Shown: in pieces, positions 1 through 10,320 of the stretch | How positions within the stretch are numbered: position 1 is the first letter of the stretch | Layout of the letters: each line of letters opens with the position of its first letter | From: Herbaspirillum chlorophenolicum | GTDB lineage: Bacteria; Pseudomonadota; Gammaproteobacteria; Burkholderiales; Burkholderiaceae_D | DNA length: 64,000 nt | Assembly (NCBI RefSeq): GCF_001189955.1 | Contig: NZ_LFLT01000024.1 | Coordinates: 16,973 to 80,972, forward strand | Direction of reading: 5' to 3' | Notes under the pieces: generated by a model | What the model was told of the DNA's origin: nothing | Databases searched by the model: none | What the model saw: the letters and a program-made list of their open reading frames with translations, nothing else | Position numbers and translations under genes: made by a program

Positions 1-862
1 CCGCATCCAGCACCACGCGGCCTGCGGTTTGCAGGTGATCGGCCATCCATTGCTTGCGTGCCGTAAGCTGCGCGGTCTCGGCATTGAGCTGGGTGCCGAT
101 GGCTTCACCGGCGGCCAGGCGCGTAAGCACCTTGTCTTCGCGGCCCCAGGCGATCACGGTATGCGCGCCTGAAGTCGCCGCGCGCTTGGCAGCCAGGATC
201 TTGGTCAGCATGCCGCCGCGGCCAATGCCGGTACCGGTGCCGCCTGCGATCAGCTCCAGCGACGGGTCGCCGGCGCGCGCTTCGGCAATCAGGGTAGCGG
301 CCGGATCCTTGCGCGGATCTGCCGTGAACAGGCCAGGCTGGTCGGTCAGGATGATCAGCGCATCGGCCTCGATCAGGTTGGCCACCAAGGCGCCCAGTGT
401 GTCGTTGTCGCCGAACTTGATTTCGTCGGTGACCACCGTGTCATTCTCGTTGATGACCGGCACCACGCCCAGTTGCAACAGGGCGAACAAGGTGGAGCGG
501 GCGTTCAGGTAGCGTTCGCGATCGGCTAGGTCGGCGTGCGTCAGCAGCACCTGGGCGGTGTGCAGGTCGTGCTTGCGGAAACTGGTTTCATAGATCTGCG
601 CCAGACCCATCTGGCCGACGGCGGCACAAGCTTGCAGGTGATGGATGCCGGTCGGACGCTTGTCGAAGCCGAGGCGCTGCATGCCTTCGGCCACCGCGCC
701 CGAACTGACCAGCACCACTTCCTTGCCAAGGCCGCGCAATTGCGCGATCTGCTCGGCCCAGCGGGCGATGGCGTTGGCGTCCAGCCCCTTGCCGTCGTTG
801 GTGACCAGCGATGAGCCTACCTTGATGATCAGCCGCTTGGCGTTCTGAATGACCGATTGCAT
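1..862 (-). CDS. proB: Glutamate 5-kinase ProB (C-terminus beyond the window)
   Basis: ATP-dependent phosphorylation of L-glutamate to glutamyl 5-phosphate, the first step of proline synthesis in the cytoplasm. The reverse strand reads from an ATG at 860-862 for 287 codons and runs off the left edge. Visible amino-acid-kinase features are the N-terminal [10 protein letters not shown], the SSGAV turn, the INENDTV segment with the GDNDTLGA substrate loop, and the [13 protein letters not shown] nucleotide-binding stretch. The usual enzyme has about 370 residues, so most of the C-terminal PUA domain is missing from the window. The gene lies downstream of obgE on the same strand with an 82-base gap, the common betaproteobacterial rplU-rpmA-obgE-proB order. 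Confidence 0.96.
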   Translation of the reverse strand, partial: MQSVIQNAKRLIIKVGSSLVTNDGKGLDANAIARWAEQIAQLRGLGKEVVLVSSGAVAEGMQRLGFDKRPTGIHHLQACAAVGQMGLAQIYETSFRKHDLHTAQVLLTHADLADRERYLNARSTLFALLQLGVVPVINENDTVVTDEIKFGDNDTLGALVANLIEADALIILTDQPGLFTADPRKDPAATLIAEARAGDPSLELIAGGTGTGIGRGGMLTKILAAKRAATSGAHTVIAWGREDKVLTRLAAGEAIGTQLNAETAQLTARKQWMADHLQTAGRVVLDA

Positions 863-944
863 ATTCTTCTAAGACGCAAAATCCGAAAGCGAAGATGATA
901 GCCGGAACGCTCCGGCCGCGCAGCCGCCCGTACAACGGCCAGGG

Positions 945-2105
<1,161 letters not shown>

Positions 2106-2144
2106 TCACGAAAGACTCGGCGCTTTGTTGACGGCTCAAAAAAC

Positions 2145-2171
2145 TAAAAAGGCTCCACCACCGGCAGAGCC
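2145..2171 (-). terminator. Rho-independent terminator after rpmA
   Basis: On the minus strand a GGCTC/GAGCC stem around a GC-rich loop is followed by five T and a further T-rich run. It lies about 45 bases after the rpmA stop and before obgE, so it would separate the ribosomal protein operon from obgE-proB or reduce read-through into it. Confidence 0.7.
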
Positions 2172-2214
2172 TTTCTTGTGCCTGACTCCGGCAGAGCCGG
2201 ATGGCTGATTACGC

Positions 2215-2472
2215 TTACGCCGTAACGACGGTAGCGTATTGGCGCTGTTGCAGGCCCTTCACAACGAACTTCACCTTGCCGTCCTTCAGGGCGAACAGGG
2301 TGTGGTCCTTGCCGATACCGACGTTTTCACCAGCGTGGACGCGGGTGCCGCGTTGACGCACGATGATGCCGCCAGCGTTGATGACCTGGCCGCCGTAGAC
2401 CTTCACGCCAAGACGTTTCGACTCTGAATCACGGCCGTTGCGCGTAGTGCCGCCGCCTTTTTTGTGTGCCAT
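2215..2472 (-). CDS. rpmA: 50S ribosomal protein L27
   Basis: Large-subunit protein near the peptidyl transferase centre. The 85-residue product starts [16 protein letters not shown] and keeps the [16 protein letters not shown] core, both hallmarks of L27. No cleavable N-terminal extension, as seen in Firmicutes, is present. It lies 36 bases downstream of rplU in the same operon, and an AAGGAG-like site precedes the ATG. Confidence 0.98.
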   Translation of the reverse strand: MAHKKGGGTTRNGRDSESKRLGVKVYGGQVINAGGIIVRQRGTRVHAGENVGIGKDHTLFALKDGKVKFVVKGLQQRQYATVVTA

Positions 2473-2508
2473 TTATATGACTCCTTGTATCTAGTTTGAC
2501 CTACGCTA

Positions 2509-2820
2509 TTAAGCGTTGATCGAGACGATTTGCAGTTCGGTGTAGTTCTGACGATGGCCTTGACGCTTCTGGTAATGCTTACGACGACGCATTTTGAAGA
2601 TCTTGACCTTATCGTGGCGACCTTGCGCTATAACAGTAACCAGCACCGTTGCACCCTCGACCAAAGGCGCACCGAATTTAACGGTATCGCCTGCGCCCAC
2701 TGCGAGCACTTGATCCAAAGTGATTTGGGAGCCAATGTCTGCCGGTATCTGTTCTACTTTAAGTTTTTCACCAGCGGCAACTTTGTATTGTTTGCCGCCG
2801 GTTTTTATGACCGCGTACAT
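2509..2820 (-). CDS. rplU: 50S ribosomal protein L21
   Basis: Large-subunit protein binding 23S rRNA. The 103-residue protein begins [14 protein letters not shown], the family signature, and carries the basic [17 protein letters not shown] segment near its C-terminus. The reading frame stays open for 34 codons upstream, but the MYAVIKTGG start matches the family and the promoter at 2894-2922 fits it with a leader of roughly 65 bases. First gene of the rplU-rpmA operon. Confidence 0.98.
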   Translation of the reverse strand: MYAVIKTGGKQYKVAAGEKLKVEQIPADIGSQITLDQVLAVGAGDTVKFGAPLVEGATVLVTVIAQGRHDKVKIFKMRRRKHYQKRQGHRQNYTELQIVSINA

Positions 2821-2893
2821 GTGAAACCTCATCGAATGATTAATGAACGATTTTCCCCTGCGCCAAATAGCCGGACAATCAGGAAAACCTCCA

Positions 2894-2922
2894 ATTATAC
2901 ATAGACTTAGCTGCTCGGTCAA
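2894..2922 (-). promoter_or_regulatory. sigma70 promoter of rplU-rpmA
   Basis: On the minus strand TTGACC (2917-2922) and TATAAT (2894-2899) are separated by exactly 17 bases. This is one of the strongest promoter matches in the window, as expected for a ribosomal protein operon. It is divergent from the ispB promoter. Confidence 0.85.
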
Positions 2923-3041
2923 AAGGCCAGGCGCTTTGCGCGACCGGCACGCAACACAGTTTCCGGCAGGACAATTCCCATTCCGGCAAGATGCCGCATC
3001 CGCGCCGGGCAGAAATGCTGCCCGCCGTTGTCCAACCGGCT

Positions 3042-3072
3042 TTGGCGTCGGGGGCCGTTGTCATCGTATAAT
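3042..3072 (+). promoter_or_regulatory. Probable promoter of ispB
   Basis: A perfect TATAAT at 3067-3072 with TTGGCG at 3042-3047. The 19-base spacer is longer than ideal. It would start transcription about 25 bases before the TTG start of ispB. Confidence 0.55.
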
Positions 3073-3104
3073 CTCGCGAATAACCATTTCCCACAGGTTT
3101 CCCC

Positions 3105-4094
3105 TTGTCCGCCGCCGTACATACCGCCTCGCAACAAACCATCCTGCAACCGATCGTCGCCGACATGGAGGCAGTCAATGCCGTTATCCGCCGGCAACTG
3201 TATTCCGAGGTGCCGCTGGTCAACCAGGTCGCCGAATACATCATCAGCGCCGGCGGCAAGCGCCTGCGCCCGGTACTGGTATTGCTCATCGCCAATGCCT
3301 TCGGCTACAAGGGCGAACACCACCATTCGCTGGCGGCGGTCATCGAATTCATCCACACCGCCACCCTGCTGCATGACGACGTGGTCGACGAATCGTCGCT
3401 GCGCCGCGGCAAGCAGACCGCCAATGCCCTGTTCGGCAACGCTGCTTCGGTGCTGGTGGGCGACTTCCTGTACTCGCGCGCATTCCAGATGATGGTCGCC
3501 GTCGGCAACCCGCGCGTGATGGAAATCGTGGCCGACGCCACCAACGTCATCGCCGAAGGCGAAGTGCTGCAGTTGCTCAACATGCACAATCCGGACGTGG
3601 ATGAAGCCGGCTACCTGCAGGTGATCCGCTCCAAAACCGCCAAACTGTTCGAAGCGGCCAGCCAGATCGGCGCCCTGATCGCCGGCGCCGATGAAGCCGG
3701 CATCGAAGCGGCCGGCGAATACGGCCGCTCCATCGGCACCGCGTTCCAACTGATCGACGATGTGCTGGACTATTCCGGCAACAGCGAGGAAATCGGCAAG
3801 AACGTCGGCGACGACCTGCGCGAAGGCAAACCCACCCTGCCGCTGATCTGGCTGATGCAGCATGGCTCCCCGACCGAACGGGAACTGGTGCGCACCTGTA
3901 TCGAGAATGGCGACGAACAGCATTTCGACCAGGTGCTGGCGGCCATCACCCACTCCGGTGCGCTGGCGTATACCCGCGAGCAGGCGGAAATCGCAGCACG
4001 GCGTTCAGCGCAGGCCATCGCGCCGCTCCCGGATAGCCAATTCAAAAAATCCCTGCTAGAATTATCGGCTTTCGCGGTAGATCGTAATCACTGA
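3105..4094 (+). CDS. ispB: Octaprenyl diphosphate synthase
   Basis: Trans-isoprenyl diphosphate synthase that builds the C40 side chain of ubiquinone from FPP and IPP. The 329-residue protein carries the first aspartate-rich motif in LLHDDVVDESSLRRG, the second in QLIDDVLDYSG, and the GGKRLRP substrate loop. Its TTG start at 3105 is preferred because homologous sequence (MEAVNAVIRRQL...EVPLVNQV) begins some 20 residues later, close to where E. coli IspB aligns; an ATG at 3165 is the alternative. It is divergent from rplU, and the tRNA-Pro gene follows 15 bases after its stop. Confidence 0.95.
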   Translation: MSAAVHTASQQTILQPIVADMEAVNAVIRRQLYSEVPLVNQVAEYIISAGGKRLRPVLVLLIANAFGYKGEHHHSLAAVIEFIHTATLLHDDVVDESSLRRGKQTANALFGNAASVLVGDFLYSRAFQMMVAVGNPRVMEIVADATNVIAEGEVLQLLNMHNPDVDEAGYLQVIRSKTAKLFEAASQIGALIAGADEAGIEAAGEYGRSIGTAFQLIDDVLDYSGNSEEIGKNVGDDLREGKPTLPLIWLMQHGSPTERELVRTCIENGDEQHFDQVLAAITHSGALAYTREQAEIAARRSAQAIAPLPDSQFKKSLLELSAFAVDRNH

Positions 4095-4109
4095 TACGCA
4101 TCCACTCGA

Positions 4110-4186
4110 CGGGGTGTAGCTTAGCCTGGTAGAGCGCTACGTTCGGGACGTAGAGGCCGGAGGTTCGAATCCTCTCACCCCGACCA
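4110..4186 (+). tRNA. tRNA-Pro (anticodon CGG)
   Basis: A 77-base cloverleaf with acceptor stem CGGGGTG/CACCCCG, a D arm with AGCCTGGTAG, anticodon stem CTACG/CGTAG around loop TTCGGGA (anticodon CGG), T arm GGAGG TTCGAAT CCTCT, and an encoded CCA end. It reads proline CCG codons. A strong terminator follows 8 bases later. Confidence 0.97.
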
Positions 4187-4194
4187 GAATACGA

Positions 4195-4228
4195 AGCCGG
4201 ATCATTCTCTTGAATGATCCGGCTTTTT
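4195..4228 (+). terminator. Rho-independent terminator after tRNA-Pro
   Basis: A 13-bp perfect stem (AGCCGGATCATTC with its complement) around a TCTT loop, followed by a T run. It ends the ispB/tRNA-Pro transcript. Confidence 0.9.
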
Positions 4229-4380
4229 CGTTTTCGGCTCGCTCCTCCCGCCTGTCCTCAATACCGGCGACTGCGCTATGATGACCCGCTCATCGGCCGG
4301 ACGTCCGATAAAACCAATAACAAAACGTCGCCTTCCGCACACCAACATTCTTCAAATAGTGCAAAAACAGGAGACAAGCA

Positions 4381-6129
4381 ATGCCTGACCAGCATTCATA
4401 TCGGCAACGCCCTCATCTTGGACAGTTCGCCACCATCGCCCTGAGTCTGGCCTTCCTTGGCGCACTCGCCGGCTGCGGCACCACTGCCGCGCCCGGCCAG
4501 CCCTACACCGGCGCCAACCAGAAGACCTGCGCCGACCTCAATGCCATCACGGTTCCAGCCCCGGCCATCGGGCTGCCGACCGGCGGTGCGCGCGTTATCC
4601 GCGCCGAGATGGTCGCAGCGGCAGGCGACGGCGCCAAGGCCATCGGCGCCTATTGCAAGGTGCTGGGTGAAATTGCGCCGGTAGACCCGGCCGCACCTGC
4701 CATCCGCTTCCAGCTCGACCTGCCCGCGCAATGGAACGGCCGTGCCCTGATGCTGGGCGGCGGCGGTTACAACGGCACCATTCCCGATCCCGCCGGCAAT
4801 GTCCCCGCCGGCCCGGTCGACCAGCCCACGCCGCTGGGCCGCGGCTACGCCACCTTCAGCAGCGACAGCGGGCACCAGGCCAATGCCACGACCTCGCGCG
4901 ACGGCTCGTTCGGCCTCAACGACGAGGCGCTGCGCAACTTCGCCGGCGACGCCATCAAGAAAACCCACGATGCCGCCCTTCATCTCATCGCCGCCCGCTA
5001 TGGCGCGAAACCGGGCAAGACCTATTTCGCCGGCGGCTCCACGGGCGGCCGCGAGGCCTTGCTGGCGGCGGGCAACTGGCCCGGCGACTTCGATGGCGTG
5101 ATCGCCCTGTATCCGGCCTGGAATGCGGTGGCGCTGAACCTGCAGTTCGGCCGCATCACCCAGGCGCTGGCGCGTCCCGGCGCCTATCCGTCCCCGGCGC
5201 AGCGCAAGCTGCTGTATGACGCCGCCATGGCCACCTGCGACGGCCTGGACGGCGCGGTCGACGGCGTGATCAGCAACGTCGACGCCTGCAACGCCGCCTT
5301 CGATCCCGCCACGGCAGCGCTCAATGGCACGCCCCTGCGCTGCCCGGACGGCGGCAATGGCGGCGACCACTGCCTGTCCGACGCCCAGATCGCCGCCTTC
5401 AAGGTGATCAGCACCCCGCTGCAACTCGGCTACACGTTGGCCAGCGGCGAAACCACTTATCCCGGCTTCAATACCTGGGGGACGAACTGGGGCACCGGCG
5501 GCACGGGCGTTCAACCCACTATCCTGACGCTGGGCCTGGGCACCGTGCAGCCGGCCAGTCCCATGCCGGCGGTGACCGCCAACGGCAGCCCGCCCTATCA
5601 CAGTACTTTCTGGGACCAGTGGGTGAGGTATTTCGTGACGCGCGACGCCGGCTACGACTGGGCCAAGCTGGACGGCCAGCATCCCGGCGCCTGGCAGGCG
5701 CGCATCGTGCAGCTCAACGGCTTACAGGACGCCAACCGCACCGACCTGTCCGCCTTCCAGGCCAGGGGCGGCAAGATCCTCATCGCTCACGGCACTGCGG
5801 ACGCGCTGGTCAGCACGCAGGCCACGCGGCAATACATGGAGCGGCTGCGTACGGCCATGGGCCAAGACCGGCTCGACGGCTTTGTCCGCTACTATGAGAT
5901 TCCCGGCTACGGCCATGTCTTCGGCACCGCCTTCAATGCCGCCTGGGATTCGCTGACCTTGCTTGAGAATTGGGTTGAGCGTAACGCGGCACCCGCACAC
6001 CCGGTCGTCACCGACACCGCCGGCGTACCCGGCCGGACCCGGCCATTGTGCGCGTACCCGGGCTGGCCGCAATACAAGGGCAGCGGCAGCCTCGACGATG
6101 CGGGCAATTTCCGCTGCATAGTGCAATAA
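4381..6129 (+). CDS. Tannase/feruloyl esterase family lipoprotein
   Basis: Member of the tannase family, alpha/beta hydrolases that cleave gallate, ferulate or similar aromatic esters. The 582-residue protein has an N-terminal hydrophobic segment ending in a lipobox (LGALAGC), so it is probably anchored to the outer membrane. The catalytic triad can be placed at Ser220 (GGSTGGRE), Asp474 (HGTADALV) and His512 (GYGHVFG). The large lid region lies between them. The family normally has Cys before Ser and Cys after His, forming a disulfide; here these are Gly219 and Val513 (see findings). It stands alone between a tRNA terminator and a CBS membrane protein, and the ATG has AGGAG 11 bases upstream. 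The substrate cannot be read from the sequence. Confidence 0.85.
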   Translation: MPDQHSYRQRPHLGQFATIALSLAFLGALAGCGTTAAPGQPYTGANQKTCADLNAITVPAPAIGLPTGGARVIRAEMVAAAGDGAKAIGAYCKVLGEIAPVDPAAPAIRFQLDLPAQWNGRALMLGGGGYNGTIPDPAGNVPAGPVDQPTPLGRGYATFSSDSGHQANATTSRDGSFGLNDEALRNFAGDAIKKTHDAALHLIAARYGAKPGKTYFAGGSTGGREALLAAGNWPGDFDGVIALYPAWNAVALNLQFGRITQALARPGAYPSPAQRKLLYDAAMATCDGLDGAVDGVISNVDACNAAFDPATAALNGTPLRCPDGGNGGDHCLSDAQIAAFKVISTPLQLGYTLASGETTYPGFNTWGTNWGTGGTGVQPTILTLGLGTVQPASPMPAVTANGSPPYHSTFWDQWVRYFVTRDAGYDWAKLDGQHPGAWQARIVQLNGLQDANRTDLSAFQARGGKILIAHGTADALVSTQATRQYMERLRTAMGQDRLDGFVRYYEIPGYGHVFGTAFNAAWDSLTLLENWVERNAAPAHPVVTDTAGVPGRTRPLCAYPGWPQYKGSGSLDDAGNFRCIVQ

Positions 6130-6305
6130 CTGCGGCAATGAAACATCGGCAAGCGGCCGCCCCGGGAAGAGCGGCTGTCTTGCGGTAATACAGGCCATCG
6201 TCTAGACTTTGGCGCTCACTGACCGCCCTGCCCATATTGCAACAAAAGCAACGCCGCAGGCCCGCCGCCTCCCTTCCACAAGGGCAACCAACCTCACGGT
6301 GATGT

Positions 6306-7622
6306 TTGGAATCCGTACCCATATGGGTGCAACTGCTTGCACTCTTCGTCCTGATCTTGCTCTCGGCCTTCTTTTCCATGACCGAGACGGCGCTGATGGC
6401 CGCCAACCGCCATCGCCTGCGGCACCTCGCCAAGCAGGGCAACCGCCGCGCCATCACCATCCTGTGGCTGCTCGACCGCACTGAACGCCTGCTTTCACTG
6501 GTGCTGATCGCCAACACTGCGATCAACGCGCTGGCCACTGCGCTGGTGACTGCCATCGCGATTTCCGCCTTCGGCAACCACCAGCGCGTCATCACCATCG
6601 CCACCGCCTGCGTGGCGGGCCTCTTGATCATCTTCGCCGAGATCGTACCCAAGGTGATCGGCGCGACGTATCCGGAACGCATTTCGCTATTCACCAGCTT
6701 CATCCTGAAGCCGTTGATGCGGGTAGCCAAGCCACTGATCTGGTTCGTCAACCTGTTCGTCTCGGCCGTACTGAAGCTGCTGCGCATCAAGGTCGGCGCG
6801 CGCGCCAGGGAGCAGCGCATCTCACCCGAGGAATTGCGCTCCATCGTGCTGGAGGGCGGCAGCTTCATTCCGCAAAAGCACAAGAGCATCCTGCTGAACC
6901 TGTTCGACCTGGAAAAGATCTCGGTGGAAGACGTGATGACGCCGCGCGCCCAGGTCGAGGCGCTGAACCTGGCCGCGCCTATCGAAGACATCCTGAGCCA
7001 GCTGGCCACCTGCTACCACAACAAGCTGCCGGTGTTCGAGGGCGAGATCAACCACATCGTCGGCATCCTGCACGTGCGCAAGGCGGTGTCGCTGTTCAAC
7101 CATGAAGACGAGATCACGCACGAGGCCATCCGCGAACTGCTGTCTGCCCCCTATTACGTGCCGGTGGAAACCGATGTCTTCACCCAGTTGCAGTACTTCC
7201 AGGAAAACCACGAGCGCCTGGGCATCGTGGTCGACGAATACGGCGAAGTGCAGGGCCTGGTGACGCTGGAAGACATCATCGAAGAGATGATCGGCGAATT
7301 CACCACTTCGTCTCCCGGCTCTTCGGCAGAAGGTTTCGGCTGGGGCAAGGACGGCGCTTGCCTGCTCGAAGGCAGCACCACCCTGCGCGATATCAACAAG
7401 CGCCTGGGCCTGCAGCTGCCGCTGGACGGCCCCAAGACCATCAACGGCCTGCTGCTGGAATACCTGCGGGACATCCCTGAAGCCAACGTCTCCCTGAAGA
7501 TCGCCGGCTGCGTGATCGAGATCGTACAAGTGCAGAACCAGGCGATCCGCATGGTCAAGCTGATCGCCCCGAGGCAAGCCACTGCCGGAAACAGCGGGGC
7601 GAACGGTACGCCCTCCCGCTAA
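6306..7622 (+). CDS. HlyC/CorC family membrane protein with CBS domains
   Basis: Integral membrane protein of the DUF21-CBS-CorC_HlyC architecture, a family linked to Mg2+/Co2+ or polyamine export. The 438-residue sequence shows a DUF21 region (about 1-190) with hydrophobic segments and the SAFFSMTETALMAANRHRL motif. A CBS pair follows (about 205-335, with EDVMTPRAQVE and EYGEVQGLVTLEDIIEEMIGE), then a C-terminal CorC_HlyC domain. The TTG at 6306 is chosen because family members begin at this point with ME-(S)-xP-xW; no strong ribosome-binding site is visible. The transported substrate is unknown. Confidence 0.85.
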   Translation: MESVPIWVQLLALFVLILLSAFFSMTETALMAANRHRLRHLAKQGNRRAITILWLLDRTERLLSLVLIANTAINALATALVTAIAISAFGNHQRVITIATACVAGLLIIFAEIVPKVIGATYPERISLFTSFILKPLMRVAKPLIWFVNLFVSAVLKLLRIKVGARAREQRISPEELRSIVLEGGSFIPQKHKSILLNLFDLEKISVEDVMTPRAQVEALNLAAPIEDILSQLATCYHNKLPVFEGEINHIVGILHVRKAVSLFNHEDEITHEAIRELLSAPYYVPVETDVFTQLQYFQENHERLGIVVDEYGEVQGLVTLEDIIEEMIGEFTTSSPGSSAEGFGWGKDGACLLEGSTTLRDINKRLGLQLPLDGPKTINGLLLEYLRDIPEANVSLKIAGCVIEIVQVQNQAIRMVKLIAPRQATAGNSGANGTPSR

Positions 7623-7705
7623 TCTCCCCTGCAGGTCATCGCCGGTCTTTCGAACTCGCTCGAAAATTCAAGCCAAAGCGCGGGGAGCTTCCTCGCGCAC
7701 CGCTG

Positions 7706-7737
7706 CGAATGTGGGAGACTTTTTTCTCCCTCATTCG
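7706..7737. repeat. Inverted repeat between the CBS protein gene and pilB
   Basis: A 12-base arm (CGAATGTGGGAG) faces CTCCCTCATTCG with one mismatch and an 8-base loop. The T run lies inside the loop rather than after the stem, so a terminator role is unsure. It is immediately followed by the collapsed palindromic element at 7750. Confidence 0.5.
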
Positions 7738-7749
7738 CCGCCTTCCCAG

Positions 7750-7790
7750 GAACCTGTCCACGATCTCCACGGAGTTGGGAACAGGTTCTT
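7750..7790. repeat. Short, probably deleted copy of the palindromic element
   Basis: Contains GGAACCTGT...GATCTC...GGAGTTGGG followed directly by AACAGGTTCT. The first part matches the left outer arm of the large element at 17607-17769 and the last part matches the end of its right arm, while the core is missing. It looks like an internal-deletion derivative. It lies 30 bases upstream of the short pilB. Confidence 0.6.
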
Positions 7791-7820
7791 ATAGCGGTCC
7801 CTCATCGCGAGGCGATCATC

Positions 7821-9017
7821 ATGGAAAAACACCCGTTGCCGTCCGCCGCCCATATCGACGACGCCCCGATAGTGCGGCTGCTGCACAAAATGCTGGCCGA
7901 TGCCGTCGGCATGGGCGCGTCCGACCTGCATTTCGAACCCTTCGAGCATTTCTGCCGGGTGCGCTTTCGCATCGATGGCGTGCTGCATGAAATGGCGCAG
8001 CCGCCGCTGTCGCTCAAAGACAAGCTCTCGACCCGCATCAAGATCCTCTCGCGCCTGGACATCGCCGAGAAGCGCCTGCCGCAGGACGGCAAGATGCGGC
8101 TGGAACTGGGCGGCGGCCGCGAAGTGGATTTGCGCGTCTCGACGCTGCCGACCCAGTTCGGCGAAAAGATCGTGCTGCGTATCCTCCATGGCGGGCAAAC
8201 CAGCCTGGGCATCGACCAGTTGGGTTACGAACCGCGGCAGCAACAGGCGCTGCTGCGCGCCATCGGCAAGCCGCACGGCATGGTGCTGATGACCGGGCCG
8301 ACCGGTTCGGGCAAGACCGTGTCGCTGTACGCCTGCCTGCAACTGCTCAACCGCCCTGGGGTGAATATCGCCACCGCCGAAGACCCGGTCGAAATCAACC
8401 TGCCCGGCGTGAACCAGGTCGGCATCAACGAACGCGCCGGCCTGAGCTTCGCCGTCGCCTTGCGCGCTTTCCTGCGCCAGGATCCCGACGTGCTGATGGT
8501 GGGCGAGATCCGCGACCTGGAAACCGCCGACATCGCCGTCAAGGCATCGCAGACCGGCCATCTGGTCTTTTCCACCTTGCACACCAACGACGCCCCGGCC
8601 ACGCTGATGCGGCTGCTCAACATGGGCGTGCCGGCCTTCAACGTGGCCTCGTCGGTCAGCCTGATCGTGGCGCAGCGCCTGGTGCGGCGGCTGTGCAGCT
8701 GCCGCGAGGAAGTGCACGCCGCTCCCGACAGCCTCAAACGCGCCGGCTTCAGCGAAGCCGATATCGAGCACTGCACCAGCCTGTTCAAACCCCGTGGCTG
8801 CGACAAATGCAACCAGAGCGGGTATCGCGGCCGCACCGGAATCTATCAGGTGATGCCGATCAGCGCGGCCATGGAGAGCCTGATCCTGAACCAGGGCAAC
8901 ACCCAGGACATCGCCCGCCAGGCACGCAGCGAAGGCATTGCCGACCTGCGCCGCGCCGGGCTCATGAAAACGCTGCGCGGCGAGACCAGCCTGAGGGAAG
9001 TCCTTGCCTGCACCTGA
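7821..9017 (+). CDS. pilB: Type IV pilus extension ATPase PilB, short form without N-terminal domain
   Basis: Hexameric ATPase that powers pilus extension at the inner membrane. The 398 residues contain the N2 domain ([10 protein letters not shown]), Walker A GPTGSGKT, the Asp box, Walker B (VLMVGEIRD) and the His box (STLHTND), and the zinc-site region [13 protein letters not shown]. Normal PilB is about 560-580 residues; here the whole N-terminal MshEN-type domain is absent and the start (ATG with GAGGCG upstream) falls just before the N2 domain. The first Cys pair is CSC rather than CPxC. pilC overlaps its 3' end by 14 bases and pilD follows, so the locus is pilBCD. Confidence 0.88.
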   Translation: MEKHPLPSAAHIDDAPIVRLLHKMLADAVGMGASDLHFEPFEHFCRVRFRIDGVLHEMAQPPLSLKDKLSTRIKILSRLDIAEKRLPQDGKMRLELGGGREVDLRVSTLPTQFGEKIVLRILHGGQTSLGIDQLGYEPRQQQALLRAIGKPHGMVLMTGPTGSGKTVSLYACLQLLNRPGVNIATAEDPVEINLPGVNQVGINERAGLSFAVALRAFLRQDPDVLMVGEIRDLETADIAVKASQTGHLVFSTLHTNDAPATLMRLLNMGVPAFNVASSVSLIVAQRLVRRLCSCREEVHAAPDSLKRAGFSEADIEHCTSLFKPRGCDKCNQSGYRGRTGIYQVMPISAAMESLILNQGNTQDIARQARSEGIADLRRAGLMKTLRGETSLREVLACT

Positions 9018-10290
9018 CGCCTCCGCCGCCTCCCGCACCGCCTTCCATTGGCAGGGCCTGGATCGTCATGGCCGTCCGCAAAGCGGCGTACTGGCTGCCG
9101 GCGATGCCGCGCTGGCGCGCGCCCTGTTGCGCCGCCAGGGCATCCGCGTGGCGCGGATCCGTGCGGCCGATGGCCTTGCATCGATGGCGGGCGATGGTGC
9201 ATCCGGGCGCAGGCCCCGATCAGCGCAAGGGCTTTCCCCCGGTGCGGCACACGGCCGTATCCCGGAAAAACAGGTCGTGCTGTTCACACGGCAACTGGCG
9301 ACCATGCTGCAAGCCGGCCTGCCGTTGCTGCAGGCGCTGGATATCGCCATCCGCGGCGCCGGCGCCACGGCCATGGCAGCGCTGCTGCGCGCCATCCGCA
9401 ACGACGTGTCGCAAGGTGAAAGCCTGCATGCCGCCCTGGGCCACCATCCGCGCCATTTCGATGCGCTGTTCTGCAACCTGGTGCGCGCCGCCGAAGAAGC
9501 TGGCATGCTCGATACCATGCTGGAGCGCATCGCCGGCTATCGCGAGAAGTCGCTAGCCCTGAAGGGCAAGGTGCGCTCGGCGCTGGCCTATCCCTGTGCA
9601 GTGATGCTGGTGGCGGTGGTGGTCACGCTGGTGATCATGCTGTGGGTGGTGCCGGCCTTCGAACAGATGTTCCACAATTTCGGTGCCGAACTGCCCCTGC
9701 TGACGCGCATCGTCATGCAGGTCTCGCGCCTGCTCGCCCAATGGTGGCCCTGGCTGCTGGCGGCCATCGGCATGCTGGGCGCAGCCGGCCTCCATGCCTG
9801 GCGCCGCTCGCCCGGCATGCGGGCGGCAACCCAGCGCGCCAGCCTGCGCCTGCCGGTGTTCGGCCAATTGCTGCGCAAGGCGGCCATCGCGCGCTGGAGC
9901 CGCACTTTCGGCACCCTGTTCAGCGCCGGCATTGCGCTGGTCGATGCGCTGGAAACGGTGGCTGGCGCGGCCGGCAACATTGCCTATGCCGATGCCAGCC
10001 TGGCCATTCGCGACGCCGTGCGCAACGGCGCCTCGCTACATGCGGCGATGGAACAAACCGGCGTCTTCCCCGACCTGGCGGTGCAAATGGCTGCGGTGGG
10101 CGAAGAAGCCGGCGCGCTCGACGCCATGCTGGGCAAGATCGCCGACATGAACGAACGCGAAGTCGACGACGCCGTCGCCGCGCTCACCAGCCTGATGGAA
10201 CCGATTATCATGGTGGTTCTGGGCATTCTGATCGGCGGCCTGGTGATCGCGATGTACTTGCCGATCTTCCGCATGGGCTCCGTTGTATAG
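9004..10290 (+). CDS. pilC: Type IV pilus inner-membrane platform protein PilC
   Basis: Polytopic platform protein that couples the PilB and PilT ATPases to pilin assembly. The 428-residue protein has two repeated T2SSF domains, each with the pattern [19 protein letters not shown] or [16 protein letters not shown], and three membrane segments (around residues 200-225, 245-265 and 400-425). The TTG start at 9004 lies inside the end of pilB (14-base overlap), suggesting translational coupling. Between the [15 protein letters not shown] start and the first domain is a poorly conserved linker. Confidence 0.93.
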   Translation: MPAPDASAASRTAFHWQGLDRHGRPQSGVLAAGDAALARALLRRQGIRVARIRAADGLASMAGDGASGRRPRSAQGLSPGAAHGRIPEKQVVLFTRQLATMLQAGLPLLQALDIAIRGAGATAMAALLRAIRNDVSQGESLHAALGHHPRHFDALFCNLVRAAEEAGMLDTMLERIAGYREKSLALKGKVRSALAYPCAVMLVAVVVTLVIMLWVVPAFEQMFHNFGAELPLLTRIVMQVSRLLAQWWPWLLAAIGMLGAAGLHAWRRSPGMRAATQRASLRLPVFGQLLRKAAIARWSRTFGTLFSAGIALVDALETVAGAAGNIAYADASLAIRDAVRNGASLHAAMEQTGVFPDLAVQMAAVGEEAGALDAMLGKIADMNEREVDDAVAALTSLMEPIIMVVLGILIGGLVIAMYLPIFRMGSVV

Positions 10291-10320
10291 ATCCTGTTAA
10301 AAACACGCAAATTCGCTCCG

